A stretch of DNA of 64,000 nucleotides from Chloroflexota bacterium (GCA_003228115.1 QEVV01000008.1:60466-124465); one strand, 5' to 3'; shown: positions 7,934 to 17,730, counted from the first letter of the stretch. Numbers and translations are program-made. Notes: generated by a model from the letters alone, not told the origin.

Positions 7934-8764
7934 ATGACAGTTTCAACCATTACATTCACCACCGACTTTGGCTATGCCGACCCCTATGTAGGGGCTATGA
8001 AGGGCGTTGCGCTAGGGATCAATCCCGATGCCTTGCTGGTCGATGTGAGCCACGCGGTCGAACCGTTGGACGTCGTTCACGGGGCCTTTGTCCTGGCTAA
8101 CTTCGCCCCGTTCTTCCCCACAGGCACGATTCACGTCGTCGTGGTGGACCCAGGCGTGGGCACAAAGCGAAGGGCGCTGGCGGTGCAGACGGAGGGGCAG
8201 GTCTTCGTCCTGCCCGACAATGGACTGCTGACGTTTCTGCTGAGGGACGCGGGCGTTCTTTCGAGAATTGCCGCTGAGACCCCGTTTCTTGATCCCGTAG
8301 AGGTGGATGTCCCTGATAGTTGGCGCGTGATACAGCTGACTAAGGAAGCTTTCTGGCGGAAACCAGTAAGTCCTACCTTTCATGGCAGGGATATCTTCAC
8401 GCCAGTTGCTGCTCATATCTCGAATGGGGTCGGCCTTGCTGAACTGGGAGAGCCCATCGATAGAATCGTGTGTCTAAATATTCCTGTTCCAGGATGGGAC
8501 GGGGACACCATTGAGGGTCGGATCGTTCGGGTGGACCACTTTGGCAATCTGGTCTCGACCATCCCCAATGCTCTCGTGCCTCCAGATGTCCAGGTCTTAG
8601 TGGCGGGAGCCATCATTCATGGGCTGGCGCCAACTTTCCAAGCTGGTGTTGGTCTGCTCGCTCTAAAGGGGAGCAGCGGCTACGTCGAGATTGCGATCTC
8701 TGGGGGAAGTGCTGCCGGAGCGCTGGGGGCTAAGGTAGGCGACGTTGTGAGGGCAGCCCGTTGA
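7934..8764 (+). CDS. S-adenosyl-L-methionine hydrolase (SAM hydroxide adenosyltransferase, DUF62)
   Basis: Member of the fluorinase/chlorinase/DUF62 family, whose common form splits SAM with water into adenosine and methionine. Motifs in order: ITFTTDFGYADPYVGAMKG at the N-terminus (SAM-binding Asp), VVVDPGVGTKRRALAV, LPDNGLLT, FHGRDIFTPVAAHI, and VDHFGNLVSTI in the C-terminal domain. Length (276 residues) is normal. Start ATG 7934 is chosen because the family begins directly at ITFTTDFG; an ATG at 7919 (adding MRDRP) is possible. The fluorinase-type insertion loop is not apparent, so the hydroxide enzyme is far more likely than a halogenase. Confidence 0.93.
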   Translation: MTVSTITFTTDFGYADPYVGAMKGVALGINPDALLVDVSHAVEPLDVVHGAFVLANFAPFFPTGTIHVVVVDPGVGTKRRALAVQTEGQVFVLPDNGLLTFLLRDAGVLSRIAAETPFLDPVEVDVPDSWRVIQLTKEAFWRKPVSPTFHGRDIFTPVAAHISNGVGLAELGEPIDRIVCLNIPVPGWDGDTIEGRIVRVDHFGNLVSTIPNALVPPDVQVLVAGAIIHGLAPTFQAGVGLLALKGSSGYVEIAISGGSAAGALGAKVGDVVRAAR

Positions 8765-9049
8765 TCAGGCGTCCGTAGGGGAAGCATCGCTCGGGAAGAA
8801 GGAACAGGGTCTTTCGCTTCGCTCAAGACGGTAATATGGAGCTTGGGCGGCAAGCGGAGGGCAGAGCTATGCTGGTCGATTTTCTAAGACACCATCATTG
8901 TTAGTTCCGGGGCCCGCAAGGCCGCTTCTGCCCGCTCTATTGCGGCAAGAAGGGCTTCCTTTGGGTCCAGGGTTGAGGGGAGGTTCAGAGGAGGGTTCTA
9001 CGTGGGGAGTGGGGCGGAATGATCTGACGCTCAGCGAGACCTGCAGTCC

Positions 9050-10516
9050 CTAGAGGTTCGGACGCATTGAGTGCCATTCATGGGCTTGTTCGTAGGCGTA
9101 GGCAACTCGGAATAGCGCCTGTTCCCCAAAGTGTGGCCCCAGGACTTGAAGTCCCACTGGCAGGCCATCAACAAAGCCACAGGGGACGGATATCCCCGGT
9201 ATCCCAGCGATGTTGGCCGGGATGGTGCAGACATCGCTCAGGTACATCTGCATGGGGTCGTCCATTTTCTCGCCAAGACCGAAGGCTACGCTTGGCGAGG
9301 TGGGGGCAAGAAGGGCGTCGTAACGTTCGAAGACCTGCTCGAATTCTTGGCTGATAAGTGTGCGCACTTTCTGGGCCCGAAGGTAGTAGGCGTCGTAGTA
9401 GCCTGCCGAAAGGGCATAGGTGCCCAGCATGATCCGCCGCTTGACCTCTGCCCCGAATCCCTGTTGGCGGGTGTGCTCCATGGCCTCCCAGATGTCTTGA
9501 GTGTCTTCGGCACGGTAACCGAACTTCACGCCGTCGTATCTGGCGAGGTTTGCCGATGCTTCAGACGGGGCGATGATGTAGTACACAGCCAGAGCATAAG
9601 GAGTGGTTGGCAGTGACACCTCGCGGTCGACACTGGCGCCCATGTCTTCCAGGCTGGCGATGGCCGCTTCCACGGCAGCGGTCACCCGGTGGTCCATGCC
9701 CTCAACGAAATACTCCTTCGGAACGCCCAGTCGCATTCCTTTGACGTCCGGCACCAACGCTTCTGTATAGTCGGTTGCCTGCTGTGGAGCTGAGGTGGAG
9801 TCCATGGGGTCGTGGCCGGCAATCGCGTTCAGGACGAGGGCTGAGTCGGTGACGTCCTTGGTCATGGGGCCAATTTGGTCCAGTGACGAGGCGAAGGCGA
9901 TCAGTCCGTACCGGCTCACAAGTCCGTACGTTGGCTTCAGGCCAACTACTCCGCAGAGAGCAGCGGGCTGTCTGATGCTCCCGCCGGTGTCGGAGCCAAG
10001 GGAGTACGTTGCCTCGCTGGCTGCGACGGCGGCGGCTGGTCCTCCGGAGCTTCCGCCGGGGACTTTATCGAGGCCCCAGGGGTTGTGGGTTGCAAAGAAA
10101 GCTGAGTTTTCGGTCGATGAACCCATGGCGAACTCGTCCATGTTCCCCTTGCCCAGAAACACCGCGCCTGCTCCTCGCAAACGGTCTACGACGGTGGCGT
10201 CGTATGGCGGTACGAAGTCCTTGAGCATACGAGACGAACAGGTGGTGACGACCCCGCTTGTGGTGAGGTTGTCTTTGAGCTGCATAGGTACGCCGGTGAG
10301 TGGCCCGCCCTCGCCTGCGGCCAGTTGCCGGTCCGCTTGCCTGGCCTGCTCCATTGCCCCGGCATCCAGGACGGTTACGTAGGCCTTCACCTCGTCCTCG
10401 ACGGCCTGAATCCGGTCCAAATAGGCCCTTGTCAATTCTTCAGAGGAAGTCTGGCGGGCGCCAAGGAGGTTGGCCGCTTCGTGAGCGGTGAGGTTGTGCA
10501 GTGAGTCTGATGACAT
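9050..10516 (-). CDS. gatA: Asp-tRNA(Asn)/Glu-tRNA(Gln) amidotransferase subunit A
   Basis: Amidase-signature subunit of GatCAB, which releases ammonia from glutamine to amidate misacylated Asp-tRNA(Asn) or Glu-tRNA(Gln). The Ser-cisSer-Lys triad is visible: Lys81 (MQLKDN), Ser156 (PGGSSGGP) and nucleophile Ser180 ([11 protein letters not shown]). The following [13 protein letters not shown] and the C-terminal [22 protein letters not shown] are typical. Length (488) matches the family. It lies 31 bases downstream of gatC on the same strand; gatB is not in the window. Presence of GatCAB implies an indirect route to Gln-tRNA or Asn-tRNA. Confidence 0.97.
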   Translation of the reverse strand: MSSDSLHNLTAHEAANLLGARQTSSEELTRAYLDRIQAVEDEVKAYVTVLDAGAMEQARQADRQLAAGEGGPLTGVPMQLKDNLTTSGVVTTCSSRMLKDFVPPYDATVVDRLRGAGAVFLGKGNMDEFAMGSSTENSAFFATHNPWGLDKVPGGSSGGPAAAVAASEATYSLGSDTGGSIRQPAALCGVVGLKPTYGLVSRYGLIAFASSLDQIGPMTKDVTDSALVLNAIAGHDPMDSTSAPQQATDYTEALVPDVKGMRLGVPKEYFVEGMDHRVTAAVEAAIASLEDMGASVDREVSLPTTPYALAVYYIIAPSEASANLARYDGVKFGYRAEDTQDIWEAMEHTRQQGFGAEVKRRIMLGTYALSAGYYDAYYLRAQKVRTLISQEFEQVFERYDALLAPTSPSVAFGLGEKMDDPMQMYLSDVCTIPANIAGIPGISVPCGFVDGLPVGLQVLGPHFGEQALFRVAYAYEQAHEWHSMRPNL

Positions 10517-10547
10517 TAGGAGTGGGGAATGCCGGTAAGGAGTGGCA

Positions 10548-10838
10548 TTACTCGTCGAGCACTGCGTGTACTCGGAAGTAGTTGTCCTCTCGAAGTGGGG
10601 CGTTGGCCAAGACGTCCTCTCTAGCCAGTGATGGCCTTGGAGAGTCCTCCCGTAGGACCGTTTGGCTCATTCCGAGATGTCCGGTAGGTGCGACTCCCTC
10701 GACATCCAATTCCTGCAGCGTTTCGAAGTGCCCCAAGATGTCCGAGAGTTGGGAACGCATGGTCTCCAACTCATCGTCGGTCATCGCCACTCGGCAGAGG
10801 GCGGTGATGTGGATTACTTCGGCTCTGGTTAGCTCCAT
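10548..10838 (-). CDS. gatC: Asp-tRNA(Asn)/Glu-tRNA(Gln) amidotransferase subunit C
   Basis: Small GatCAB subunit of 96 residues that wraps around GatA and tethers it to GatB. It starts [31 protein letters not shown], matching the family N-terminus, and ends with the extended tail [30 protein letters not shown] that threads across GatA. ATG 10838 is preceded by GAGAGGG six bases upstream. A longer frame runs upstream to 11183 but overlaps the divergent thiol protein gene and has no GatC character. First gene of a gatC-gatA operon. Confidence 0.96.
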   Translation of the reverse strand: MELTRAEVIHITALCRVAMTDDELETMRSQLSDILGHFETLQELDVEGVAPTGHLGMSQTVLREDSPRPSLAREDVLANAPLREDNYFRVHAVLDE

Positions 10839-10976
10839 GAAGACCCTCTCGCAGACTGCGCCAGTGTAGCAGAGGGCCTGTACCCCTTCAACAAAAAGAT
10901 AACGCGTCGGCATATTGCGCGCGCTCGTTAGGGCCGATACAATATCGGAGACATTCAGGGATCGGAGGCACCGGCT

Positions 10977-11195
10977 TTGGCCTCGCCTACGGTACTTTAC
11001 ACTAGGCCCGACTGCTCCTACTCTGACGCCCTCAAGTACGACTTGGAACGAGACGGCGTCACCTTCGATGAGATAGATCTCAGCATCTATCCAGAGAAGA
11101 TCACAGAGTTGGAGGGCTTGACCGGCGGAGAGCGAATTACCCCGGTTTTGGTGGTCAACGGTGAGGTGACCGTAGGGTATCACGGCATTGGTTGA
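10977..11195 (+). CDS. Glutaredoxin-like thiol protein with CxxS motif (UXX-star-like)
   Basis: 72-residue thioredoxin-fold protein: VLYTRPDCSYSDALKYDLERDGV, then the cis-Pro segment GERITPVLVVNGEVTVGYHGIG. The active site is Cys-Ser-Tyr-Ser, so only the nucleophilic cysteine remains. The C-terminal VTVGYHGIG and short length recall the UXX-star glutaredoxin-like family, some members of which carry selenocysteine at the first position; here it is a normal cysteine codon. Start is TTG 10977 with GGAGG seven to eight bases upstream. It probably reduces or binds glutathione-like or other small thiol adducts. Divergent from gatC and just upstream of tRNA-Asp. Confidence 0.75.
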   Translation: MASPTVLYTRPDCSYSDALKYDLERDGVTFDEIDLSIYPEKITELEGLTGGERITPVLVVNGEVTVGYHGIG

Positions 11196-11217
11196 GCCTT
11201 CTAAAAGCGGAGAGCCG

Positions 11218-11246
11218 TTGGCTCTCCAAGCGACCCTGATTAGAGT
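11218..11246 (+). promoter_or_regulatory. Probable sigma-70 promoter of tRNA-Asp
   Basis: TTGGCT at 11218-11223, a 17-base spacer, and TAGAGT at 11241-11246, ending six bases before the tRNA. Spacing is ideal and four of six bases match in each box. Inference from sequence only. Confidence 0.5.
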
Positions 11247-11252
11247 ACTCGC

Positions 11253-11331
11253 GGCCCGGTGGTGTAGTCTGGTTTAACACACCGCCCTGTCAAGGCGGAG
11301 ATCACCGGTTCAAATCCGGTCCGGGTCGCCA
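11253..11331 (+). tRNA. tRNA-Asp (GTC)
   Basis: Complete cloverleaf. Acceptor GGCCCGG pairs with CCGGGTC (one GU), followed by G73 and an encoded CCA. The D arm is closed by GTGT/ACAC with an 11-base loop. The anticodon stem CCGCC/GGCGG encloses CTGTCAA, giving anticodon GTC at 11289-11291. The T arm contains TTCAAAT. G73 is an aspartate identity element. It lies next to gatCA, whose product acts on misacylated tRNAs; the adjacency may be chance. Confidence 0.96.
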
Positions 11332-11651
11332 TTTTCCAGGACTGACTCTCCTCTTACCGTTCCTCCCGCTCGCGTGCTACGGTTCCCCAGAATACGTCCG
11401 CCGGTGCGGCATCCATCTAAGGTCTTCTACTCGCGCCGATTTTCTGGTGCCCCTCCTTGCGTTATCGACCAAGTGATGGACATAGCTTTCGGTGGCGCAC
11501 CGCTCGATATCTCCAGCCCAGTCAGCTAGCACCAAGCTCAAATAAAGAAGGGGCGTTCCGAGGAACGCCCCTTCTTTATTTGTCCTAGGCCAACATGCAC
11601 GGGAATATCGTGCCGCGTTGAGGTTTCATTAGCGATCCCAACAAGGTGTGC
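11332..11651. other. Intergenic region containing a strong terminator
   Basis: 320 bases between tRNA-Asp and the FAD-oxidase pseudogene. Apart from the palindrome at 11539-11582 I see no coding or RNA feature. Confidence 0.5.
11539..11582. terminator. Bidirectional palindromic terminator
   Basis: Perfect inverted repeat with 21-base arms and a two-base centre. The inner stem is GC-rich (GGGGCGTTCC) and the outer stem is A-rich on one side and T-rich on the other, so each strand gives a GC hairpin followed by a U-rich tail. It lies between tRNA-Asp and the convergent oxidase pseudogene and can stop transcription from both. Confidence 0.88.
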
Positions 11652-13078
11652 CTAACCGCCGCTGGGTTTGATGTTCTGGTTCAGGCGGAAAAGGTTGGTT
11701 GGGTCGTATTTGGTCTTGATAGAGACAAGGCGGTCGTAGTTAGGGCCGTAGCTCTCGCGGACGCGGTCCTCACCCTCGTCTGCCATGAAGTTCACGTAGG
11801 ACCCACGCGGCGAGTGGGCGCGCATGGCCTGCCAGTAGTCCTGCACCCACTTGATGTCGATATCGGAAGTGGACGGGTCCTGCCAAAAGGAGTCCTGGGA
11901 ATAGGCGAACTGGGCGTCGCGGTGTGCGAATGGCGTCGCGTCGTTCGCCACACGACTGCTCGCGCCTCCATAGTAGTTCAGGTGCGAAAGCGAAAGCGGT
12001 GACGGTTTCTTCGCTCCCCACTCGATCATAGTATCGATGGCCTCCGGTGTGATGTCATCGAAATAGTCCGACTTCGCATAGGACAGAATGCCCTTCGGCA
12101 TCAGCGGATTGAACATGGCCTGCAATGCGACGTAGGGCATCTGGCCTATGAGGTCGACCTCTGGACCAAGCGCTCGCAGCTCGGCGATCAGCCGCTCGCC
12201 GTCCGCGAGGTCGCCGCAATAGCATAGCGCAATTGTCGCAAATGGCTTGCCATGAGCGCTTTCTGGAATGAAGTCGGCGGGCGGTGCGGTGTTGTAGAAG
12301 AGCGCCGGGGTTAATTCGTCAGGCGCCTTCTTTACCCAGTCGACGAAGAAGGACGTGATCTCCTTCACCCGGTCCCAGGAGTACAACGCGAGCCCTGCGA
12401 GAACTATGGGGCCAACTTCATGGAGTTGGAATTCGAACGAGGTCACCACCCCGAAATTGCCGCCACCGCCTCGGATTGCCCAGAACAGGTCTTCGTTCTC
12501 GCTGGCGCTCGCAGTGAGGAGACGACCGTCTGCCGTAACGACCTCCGCGGAAACCAGGTTGTCTGCGGCGGTCGTTACTTCCCAACTAGCCAACCCTGTA
12601 CGCCGCCCCCCAACGTCAGGCCGCCGACGCCTGTCTCCGACATCACTCCCCCTGGCGTCGCAAGACCGAATGCCTGCGTCTCATGATCGAGATCGCCCAA
12701 TTGAGCTCCGCCTTCGGCGCGGGCGGTCTTCTTGGCGAGGTCCACGCGGACACCCCTCATCTGCGAGAGGTCGATCATCATCGCGTTGTCCGCGATCGAA
12801 TGGCCAGGCCAACTGTGCCCACCGCCTCGCACAGACACTAGTAGGTCGTTCTTCGCCGCGAAGTTCACCGCAGCAATCACGTCCGCTACGCCGGTGCACT
12901 CTGCGATCAGGCCGGGTCGGCGGTCAATGAGTCCGTTCCACACCTTGCGTGCCTCTTCGTAGCCGTCGTCAGATGGGGCGAGCAGACGCCCCCTGAAGGA
13001 GCCTTGGAGCCTGGCGAAAGCGGCCTCGTCGATCTCGCTTTGCCCTCCCTTGGCCTTGTCGATCTGGACCGTAGTCAT
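11652..13078 (-). pseudogene. FAD-linked oxidase (BBE/6-hydroxynicotine-oxidase-like), frameshifted
   Basis: Two abutting frames together make a complete berberine-bridge-type oxidase. The first (13078 down to ~12580) has the FAD-binding part: LLVSVRGGGHSWPGHS, whose His is the usual covalent FAD attachment, and GVGGLTLGGGVQGWLVGK followed by a stop. The second frame resumes at ADNLVSAEVVTADGRLLTASA and runs to the C-terminal BBE segment YVNFMADEGEDRVRESYGPNYDRL. Family members read GW-x9-DNL here, needing 27 bases between Trp and Asp codons; only 26 are present, so one base is missing near 12590-12600. Downstream sequence is well conserved, so the mutation is recent or a sequencing error. 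The cysteine of bicovalent members is absent, implying mono-covalent FAD. Confidence 0.88.
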
Positions 13079-13317
13079 GAGACCTCTCCTTTGGTTGCGT
13101 TATTTGTTGATGCCAATTGCCGGGGTTTATTCCCGTTGGCACTGAAACCATCAGGAAGATTCTACCCACTTCTCACAGTAAGCGTAAGGCCCCGGTGGGC
13201 AGAATTCCCTGGCTGAGGTTCCTCCAAGTCGCCCGGAGCTTCATTAGCCATTGTGATGGATTGCGACTAGCCATTCGGGTGGAGCCTTCAACCTAACGAG
13301 CGTTGTAAACTAGTTAT

Positions 13318-15120
13318 ATGCGGCATGGCATGCGGGAACCCATAAAATCAGAAACTGCGCTGGGCACGATGAACGTCCGGCGCATCGCTGGGTTCTTGGC
13401 GCCATACTGGCGACGCCTGGCATTGATACTAGTGACCGTTGCTGTGGCTGCGGTCCTGGGTTTGGGCCCTCCCCTCCTCGTTCGCGGCATCATCGATTCA
13501 GCAATCGCTGGTTTGGACCGCTCTTTGCTCCTTTGGCTCGCCGTGGGTCTCTTTTCTGCCGCCCTCGCTCAGGGTCTTGTGGGTGTCCTTCGGAGCTACC
13601 TCAACACCGTCGTCAGCCAGCGGATCATGTACGACCTGAAGCTGCGAATGTTCACGCGGCTGCAATCGTTATCGCTGCGTTTTTACACTGAGGCCCGGAC
13701 CGGAGAGTTGATGTCGCGGCTGACAAGCGATATCTCTGGCATCGAAACCATCATCTCCGGGACCCTGGTGACGATCTCGCAGAACGTGTTCATCCTGGTC
13801 GCTACGCTGGTGACAATGGTGGCATTGGACTGGCGGCTCACGATCGTCTCCGTCATCGTCCTTCCCTGGCTCATTATTCCAACCCTGGCTGTGGGCAGGG
13901 TGCGTCGGCGGCTTCGAACGAGACGGCAACAGCTGAGCGCATCGGTGAACTCGCTGATGGCTGAGAGCCTGGGCATCAGCGGCTTGATGCTTATCAAGAC
14001 GTTTACACGGGAGAAAGAGGTGTTGGGCAGGTTCCAGCGCGAGAACTGGGACCTGATGAACCTTCAGATTCGGGAAGCGTTGGTGGGCCGCTGGTACTTC
14101 ATGTTGCTTTTCCTCGTGACCACGGGAGGGCCGGCGCTCATCTACTGGTTCGGCGGCGGCCAGGTAATATCAGGCTCCCTCACGATTGGTACAGTAATCG
14201 CCTTCGTGGCCCTTCTGGGCATGCTGTACGGACCTGCCGCGGATTTGATGTCGCTCCATGTGGACGTCGTGACCTCCGCCGCCTATTTCGAGCGGATATT
14301 CGAGTATCTCGACCTTGAGCCGGACATTGCCGATGCTCCTGGGGCGGTGGACATGGCCCCGGCTCAGGGCGCAATCGAGTTCAAGGATGTCGCATTAGAA
14401 TATACGCCTGGCAGGAAGGCGCTTGATGGGCTGAGCTTTGCTTTGGAAGCGGGGCAGTTGGCAGCTCTGGTGGGTCCCAGTGGGGCGGGGAAGACCACGA
14501 TTACGTACCTTATTCCCAGGCTTTATGATCCCACCGAAGGGCAGGTGCTGGTGGATGGCCAAGACCTGACCGGCGTGACACTTGAATCTCTACGCAGCCA
14601 AATTGGCTATGTCTCCCAAGAGACGTTCCTTTTCCACGATACAGTGGCTGCGAACTTGAGGGTCGCCAGGACCGATGCGACGCTGGCGGAGATGGAAGAG
14701 GCTTGCCGCGCTGCTTCCATTTTGGAGGTGGTTGAAAGACTGCCGGAGAGCTTTGACACTGTGGTGGGAGAGCGGGGCTACCGGCTCTCAGGTGGGGAGA
14801 AGCAGCGGCTAGCCATTGCCCGGATGCTTCTGAAGAACCCTCGCATCCTGCTCCTCGACGAAGCAACCTCGTCGCTCGACTCACACTCAGAGAGGGCGGT
14901 GCAGGCCGCTCTGGCTGGGCTCACAGAAGGCCGTACAACGGTGGTTATCGCGCATCGTCTCTCCACCATTCTGGCAGCAGACGTTATTCTCTACATCGAC
15001 AACGGCAAGGTGTTAGAAAGCGGTTCGCACTCCTCGCTGATGGCTATGAATGGTCTCTACGCCGAACTCTATCGAGAGCAATTCGCTGCTACAGCTGCCG
15101 GAGCCGAATCGCTGGCGTAG
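13318..15120 (+). CDS. ABC transporter, fused permease-ATPase (type IV exporter, MsbA/MdlB-like)
   Basis: 600-residue half-transporter: six membrane helices (residues ~30-310) fused to a nucleotide-binding domain. Walker A GPSGAGKTT near 386, Q-loop YVSQETFLF, signature LSGGEKQRLAIARM near 490, Walker B ILLLDEATSSLD near 511, H-loop IAHRLST near 545. FYTEARTGELMSRLTSDI is the first coupling-helix region of lipid/drug exporters. It presumably homodimerises and exports lipid, drug or peptide; the substrate cannot be told. ATG 13318 has no Shine-Dalgarno and a TAAACT box lies six bases upstream, so a leaderless start is possible; ATG 13369 is an alternative. Confidence 0.94.
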   Translation: MRHGMREPIKSETALGTMNVRRIAGFLAPYWRRLALILVTVAVAAVLGLGPPLLVRGIIDSAIAGLDRSLLLWLAVGLFSAALAQGLVGVLRSYLNTVVSQRIMYDLKLRMFTRLQSLSLRFYTEARTGELMSRLTSDISGIETIISGTLVTISQNVFILVATLVTMVALDWRLTIVSVIVLPWLIIPTLAVGRVRRRLRTRRQQLSASVNSLMAESLGISGLMLIKTFTREKEVLGRFQRENWDLMNLQIREALVGRWYFMLLFLVTTGGPALIYWFGGGQVISGSLTIGTVIAFVALLGMLYGPAADLMSLHVDVVTSAAYFERIFEYLDLEPDIADAPGAVDMAPAQGAIEFKDVALEYTPGRKALDGLSFALEAGQLAALVGPSGAGKTTITYLIPRLYDPTEGQVLVDGQDLTGVTLESLRSQIGYVSQETFLFHDTVAANLRVARTDATLAEMEEACRAASILEVVERLPESFDTVVGERGYRLSGGEKQRLAIARMLLKNPRILLLDEATSSLDSHSERAVQAALAGLTEGRTTVVIAHRLSTILAADVILYIDNGKVLESGSHSSLMAMNGLYAELYREQFAATAAGAESLA

Positions 15121-15136
15121 GGTTGCCCCTTCAATC

Positions 15137-16363
15137 TCACCTTTGACCGCCTGCAAGGCGAAGAGATTCCGGAAGAGTCCGCAGGCGCAACATGGCGAAT
15201 GTTCCCATTGCGGGTCCTATTGCCAGGACTGCCCAGGCGACCCCCCATCCCCAGGCGTCCGCCACCTCCGGTACAAGCCAGATGGTGAAGGCGGTCAAGG
15301 CGAATCCCAGGCCCGTTTGAAACGTCAGCACAGTGCCCCGGTATTGGGGCTCGCTAAGCTCGGTGATGGCTGTTGAGAACTGAGCTGAGTCGGCTATGAC
15401 GGCAGCTCCCCAGATCAACGCCACCAGTCCGATAACTACGGTCCATTCCACAGGTAGGAACCCGATGAAAAGGGCGCATGCGCCGCTGATAAGCATGGCT
15501 ACGGAAGTGGTCAAGGTGCGGCCAAACCTGTCAGCGCCGAAGCCAGCCAGCACGCTCCCAGCGGCCCCCGAGAAGAACACGGCGAATGCGAGAGCGCTGG
15601 AGAGTTCCAGACCTTCCCCGAGCAATGAGCGACCGCCGTAAACAGCAGCGAGAAAAGCCCCGATCCAGGCCCACATGGCGTACAGCTCCCACATGTGCCC
15701 GAGGTAGCCCAGCAGAGTCAGCCGCTGCCCTCGTTCGGTGAAGATTTTGAGCATTGTCCGGGGATTGAAGCGGGCCCCGGAGACATTGAAAGGGCCGTCC
15801 GCTCCGAAGCCCAGGACCAATAGCCCACCCAGGGCCGCGAGAAGTGAGCTGCCGAAAACAGCCACCTCCCAGTTGTCGACAAACAACGATCGTAGAAGAT
15901 GAGGGGACCCCGATCCCAACGTCAGCGCTGCTATCATGATTCCCAGCGCCGCTCCACGGCCTCCTCTAAACCAGCCGGAGACGATCTTCATTGCGGTTGG
16001 ATAGACTCCGACAAGGGCCATGCCCGTGGCGAAGCGAGCGACGAAGATCCAGCCGAAGCTCTCCAGCGGCACCACAGTAGCGTTCAGCGCTGCGCCGGCC
16101 AAGGCAGCCACAGCGAAGAGGACTCTGGGGCGAAGGCGGTCCGCAAGATTGAGCGAGGCACTGACCAATGTGCCCACCACGAAACCCATCTGAACAGCGA
16201 TGGTCAGCCAAGACAGGTGGGAGGTCGATAGGCCCTTTTCCAGTTCCAGTGCCGGGCCAATGGCGTTGGTGCTAAACCAAATAGACAAGGCGAAGATGGT
16301 GGATAGGGACACAACACCGAGCACCCTTCCGGCTGACCCGTTGCGCCCTTCGCCTATTTCCAT
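15137..16363 (-). CDS. Major facilitator superfamily transporter
   Basis: 408 residues with twelve predicted membrane segments in two halves. SLNLADRLRPRVLF and GFGADRFGRTLTT are the MFS loop 2-3 motif and its repeat in the second half, and MAIVGVYPT-like sequence (ALVGVYPTAMKIVSGWF) forms helix 4/5. It starts at ATG 16363 with GAGG four bases upstream. It is convergent with the ABC exporter (16 bases apart) and divergent from the bicupin dioxygenase gene, so it could import an aromatic acid for that enzyme; this is inferred from position only. Confidence 0.9.
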   Translation of the reverse strand: MEIGEGRNGSAGRVLGVVSLSTIFALSIWFSTNAIGPALELEKGLSTSHLSWLTIAVQMGFVVGTLVSASLNLADRLRPRVLFAVAALAGAALNATVVPLESFGWIFVARFATGMALVGVYPTAMKIVSGWFRGGRGAALGIMIAALTLGSGSPHLLRSLFVDNWEVAVFGSSLLAALGGLLVLGFGADGPFNVSGARFNPRTMLKIFTERGQRLTLLGYLGHMWELYAMWAWIGAFLAAVYGGRSLLGEGLELSSALAFAVFFSGAAGSVLAGFGADRFGRTLTTSVAMLISGACALFIGFLPVEWTVVIGLVALIWGAAVIADSAQFSTAITELSEPQYRGTVLTFQTGLGFALTAFTIWLVPEVADAWGWGVAWAVLAIGPAMGTFAMLRLRTLPESLRLAGGQR

Positions 16364-16567
16364 TTGACCTCACTCAGTGTGGCGTCTGAGATTCTCGAGT
16401 CATGGTAACTGACCTCGGGAAAGGAGGCGCTGTGGCGCTAAGCGGGGAGCCCTCTGGCAGTCCTGTCACTGTCGGGGACGCTCCGCAAACCTCTCTTGTC
16501 TTTTCTGGTACCCTCTGGCATTGAACTGAAACTTGGCCGTCCCCCGTCGAGTTTGGAGGTGACCGGA

Positions 16568-17608
16568 ATGACTGATGCTTCTGCCCAGGAAAAAGACTAT
16601 TACGACCGAGTGACTCAGGCGGATGTGACGCCGCTTTGGAAGCTGCCACCGATGCCTGCCGAGCCCCGGCCTTCAATAGTGCCCTACCTTTGGCGGTGGG
16701 ATACGGTTGTCCCCCTGATCGACGAGGCTGGCCGTATGGACCAGACCCTCAACACCGGGGGCGAACGGAGAGCGCTTATTCTGGCCAACCCTGGCATCCA
16801 GCGGCCTCTCTTCGGTACAACACCGTCCATATCGGCAGCCATCCAGATGATCAAGCCAGGTGAGACGGCCAACGCTCACCGCCACAGCGCGGTGGCGATA
16901 AGGTTCATCTTGCGGGGCAGTGGCGCCACCACGGTCGTGGAGGGCGAGAGGGTGATCATGGAAGAAGGTGATCTGGTATTGACGCCCCAGATGACGTGGC
17001 ATGACCACACGAATCCCAAAGCCCAGAACATCTATTGGCTTGACGCCCTTGATGTGCCACTGACCATGTATCTGAATGCCTACTTCCACGAGCCCTATTA
17101 TGAGAATGTCCAGCCCGTGATCGTTCCAGAGAACTACACCGCTAACCGGCTGGGCAAAGGTCTGCTTCGCAACGTCTACAATCCTCCGGAGGAGCGCGCT
17201 CTTTCACTCATCTACAAGTGGAAGGACACCTATGACGCGCTGCTGGGCGTTACTGAGGAAGACATCAGTCCGTTCGACGGGGCCTATTTCGAATACACCA
17301 ACCCTCTCGACGGAGGTCACACCCTTCCGGGTATGTCTTGCTTTATTCAGAGGCTTCGGCCCGGTGAGCAGACCAGCGCTCACCGGCACACAACCAGCAC
17401 CGTCTATCATGCCTACCGAGGGCAGGGAACAACCATCATCAACGGCGAGCGAATGGATTGGAGAACGGGCGACACGTTCGCTTTGCCCTCTTGGGCATGG
17501 CATGAGCACGCCAACGGGTCAGATTCCGAGGAGGCTGTCCTGTTCAGCGTGAGCGACCTTCCCGTTCTGGAGAACCTTGACCTGTATCGAGAGGAAGACC
17601 GGCTTTAG
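16568..17608 (+). CDS. Bicupin ring-cleavage dioxygenase, gentisate 1,2-dioxygenase-like
   Basis: 346-residue protein with two cupin domains. First cupin: NAHRHSAVAIRFILRGSGATT (His ligands) with GDLVLTPQMTWHDH. Second: SAHRHTTSTVYHAYRGQGTT with GDTFALPSWAWHEH. Both His clusters are intact. The order and the WRWD segment near the N-terminus fit gentisate/1-hydroxy-2-naphthoate/salicylate 1,2-dioxygenases, Fe(II) enzymes that open the ring between carboxyl and hydroxyl carbons. ATG 16568 has GGAGGT seven bases upstream, which settles the start against an upstream frame beginning at 16496. It is followed by a perfect palindromic terminator. The exact substrate among salicylate-type acids is uncertain. 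Confidence 0.88.
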   Translation: MTDASAQEKDYYDRVTQADVTPLWKLPPMPAEPRPSIVPYLWRWDTVVPLIDEAGRMDQTLNTGGERRALILANPGIQRPLFGTTPSISAAIQMIKPGETANAHRHSAVAIRFILRGSGATTVVEGERVIMEEGDLVLTPQMTWHDHTNPKAQNIYWLDALDVPLTMYLNAYFHEPYYENVQPVIVPENYTANRLGKGLLRNVYNPPEERALSLIYKWKDTYDALLGVTEEDISPFDGAYFEYTNPLDGGHTLPGMSCFIQRLRPGEQTSAHRHTTSTVYHAYRGQGTTIINGERMDWRTGDTFALPSWAWHEHANGSDSEEAVLFSVSDLPVLENLDLYREEDRL

Positions 17609-17629
17609 AGAGTACTAAGCCTCCTAACG

Positions 17630-17681
17630 GAATAAGAAGAGAAGCGCCCCAGCATATGCTGGGGCGCTTCTCTTCTTATTC
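17630..17681. terminator. Perfect 52-base palindromic bidirectional terminator
   Basis: Every base from 17630 to 17681 pairs with its mirror: two 26-base arms meeting at CAT/ATG with no spacer. The core is GC-rich (GCGCCCCAGCAT) and the ends are AATAAGAAGA on one side and TCTTCTTATT on the other, so either transcript ends in a stable hairpin with a U-rich tail. It lies between the convergent bicupin and UDP-xylose synthase genes. Confidence 0.9.
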
Positions 17682-17730
17682 GCAACAGGAAGGAAAAGGA
17701 ATAGCGGTCACACCAAGGCGACCAACGGAG

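Noticed and set aside
7934..8764. Fluorinase or chlorinase
   Set aside because: Family motifs fit the common SAM hydroxide adenosyltransferase; no halogenase-type insertion loop is visible.
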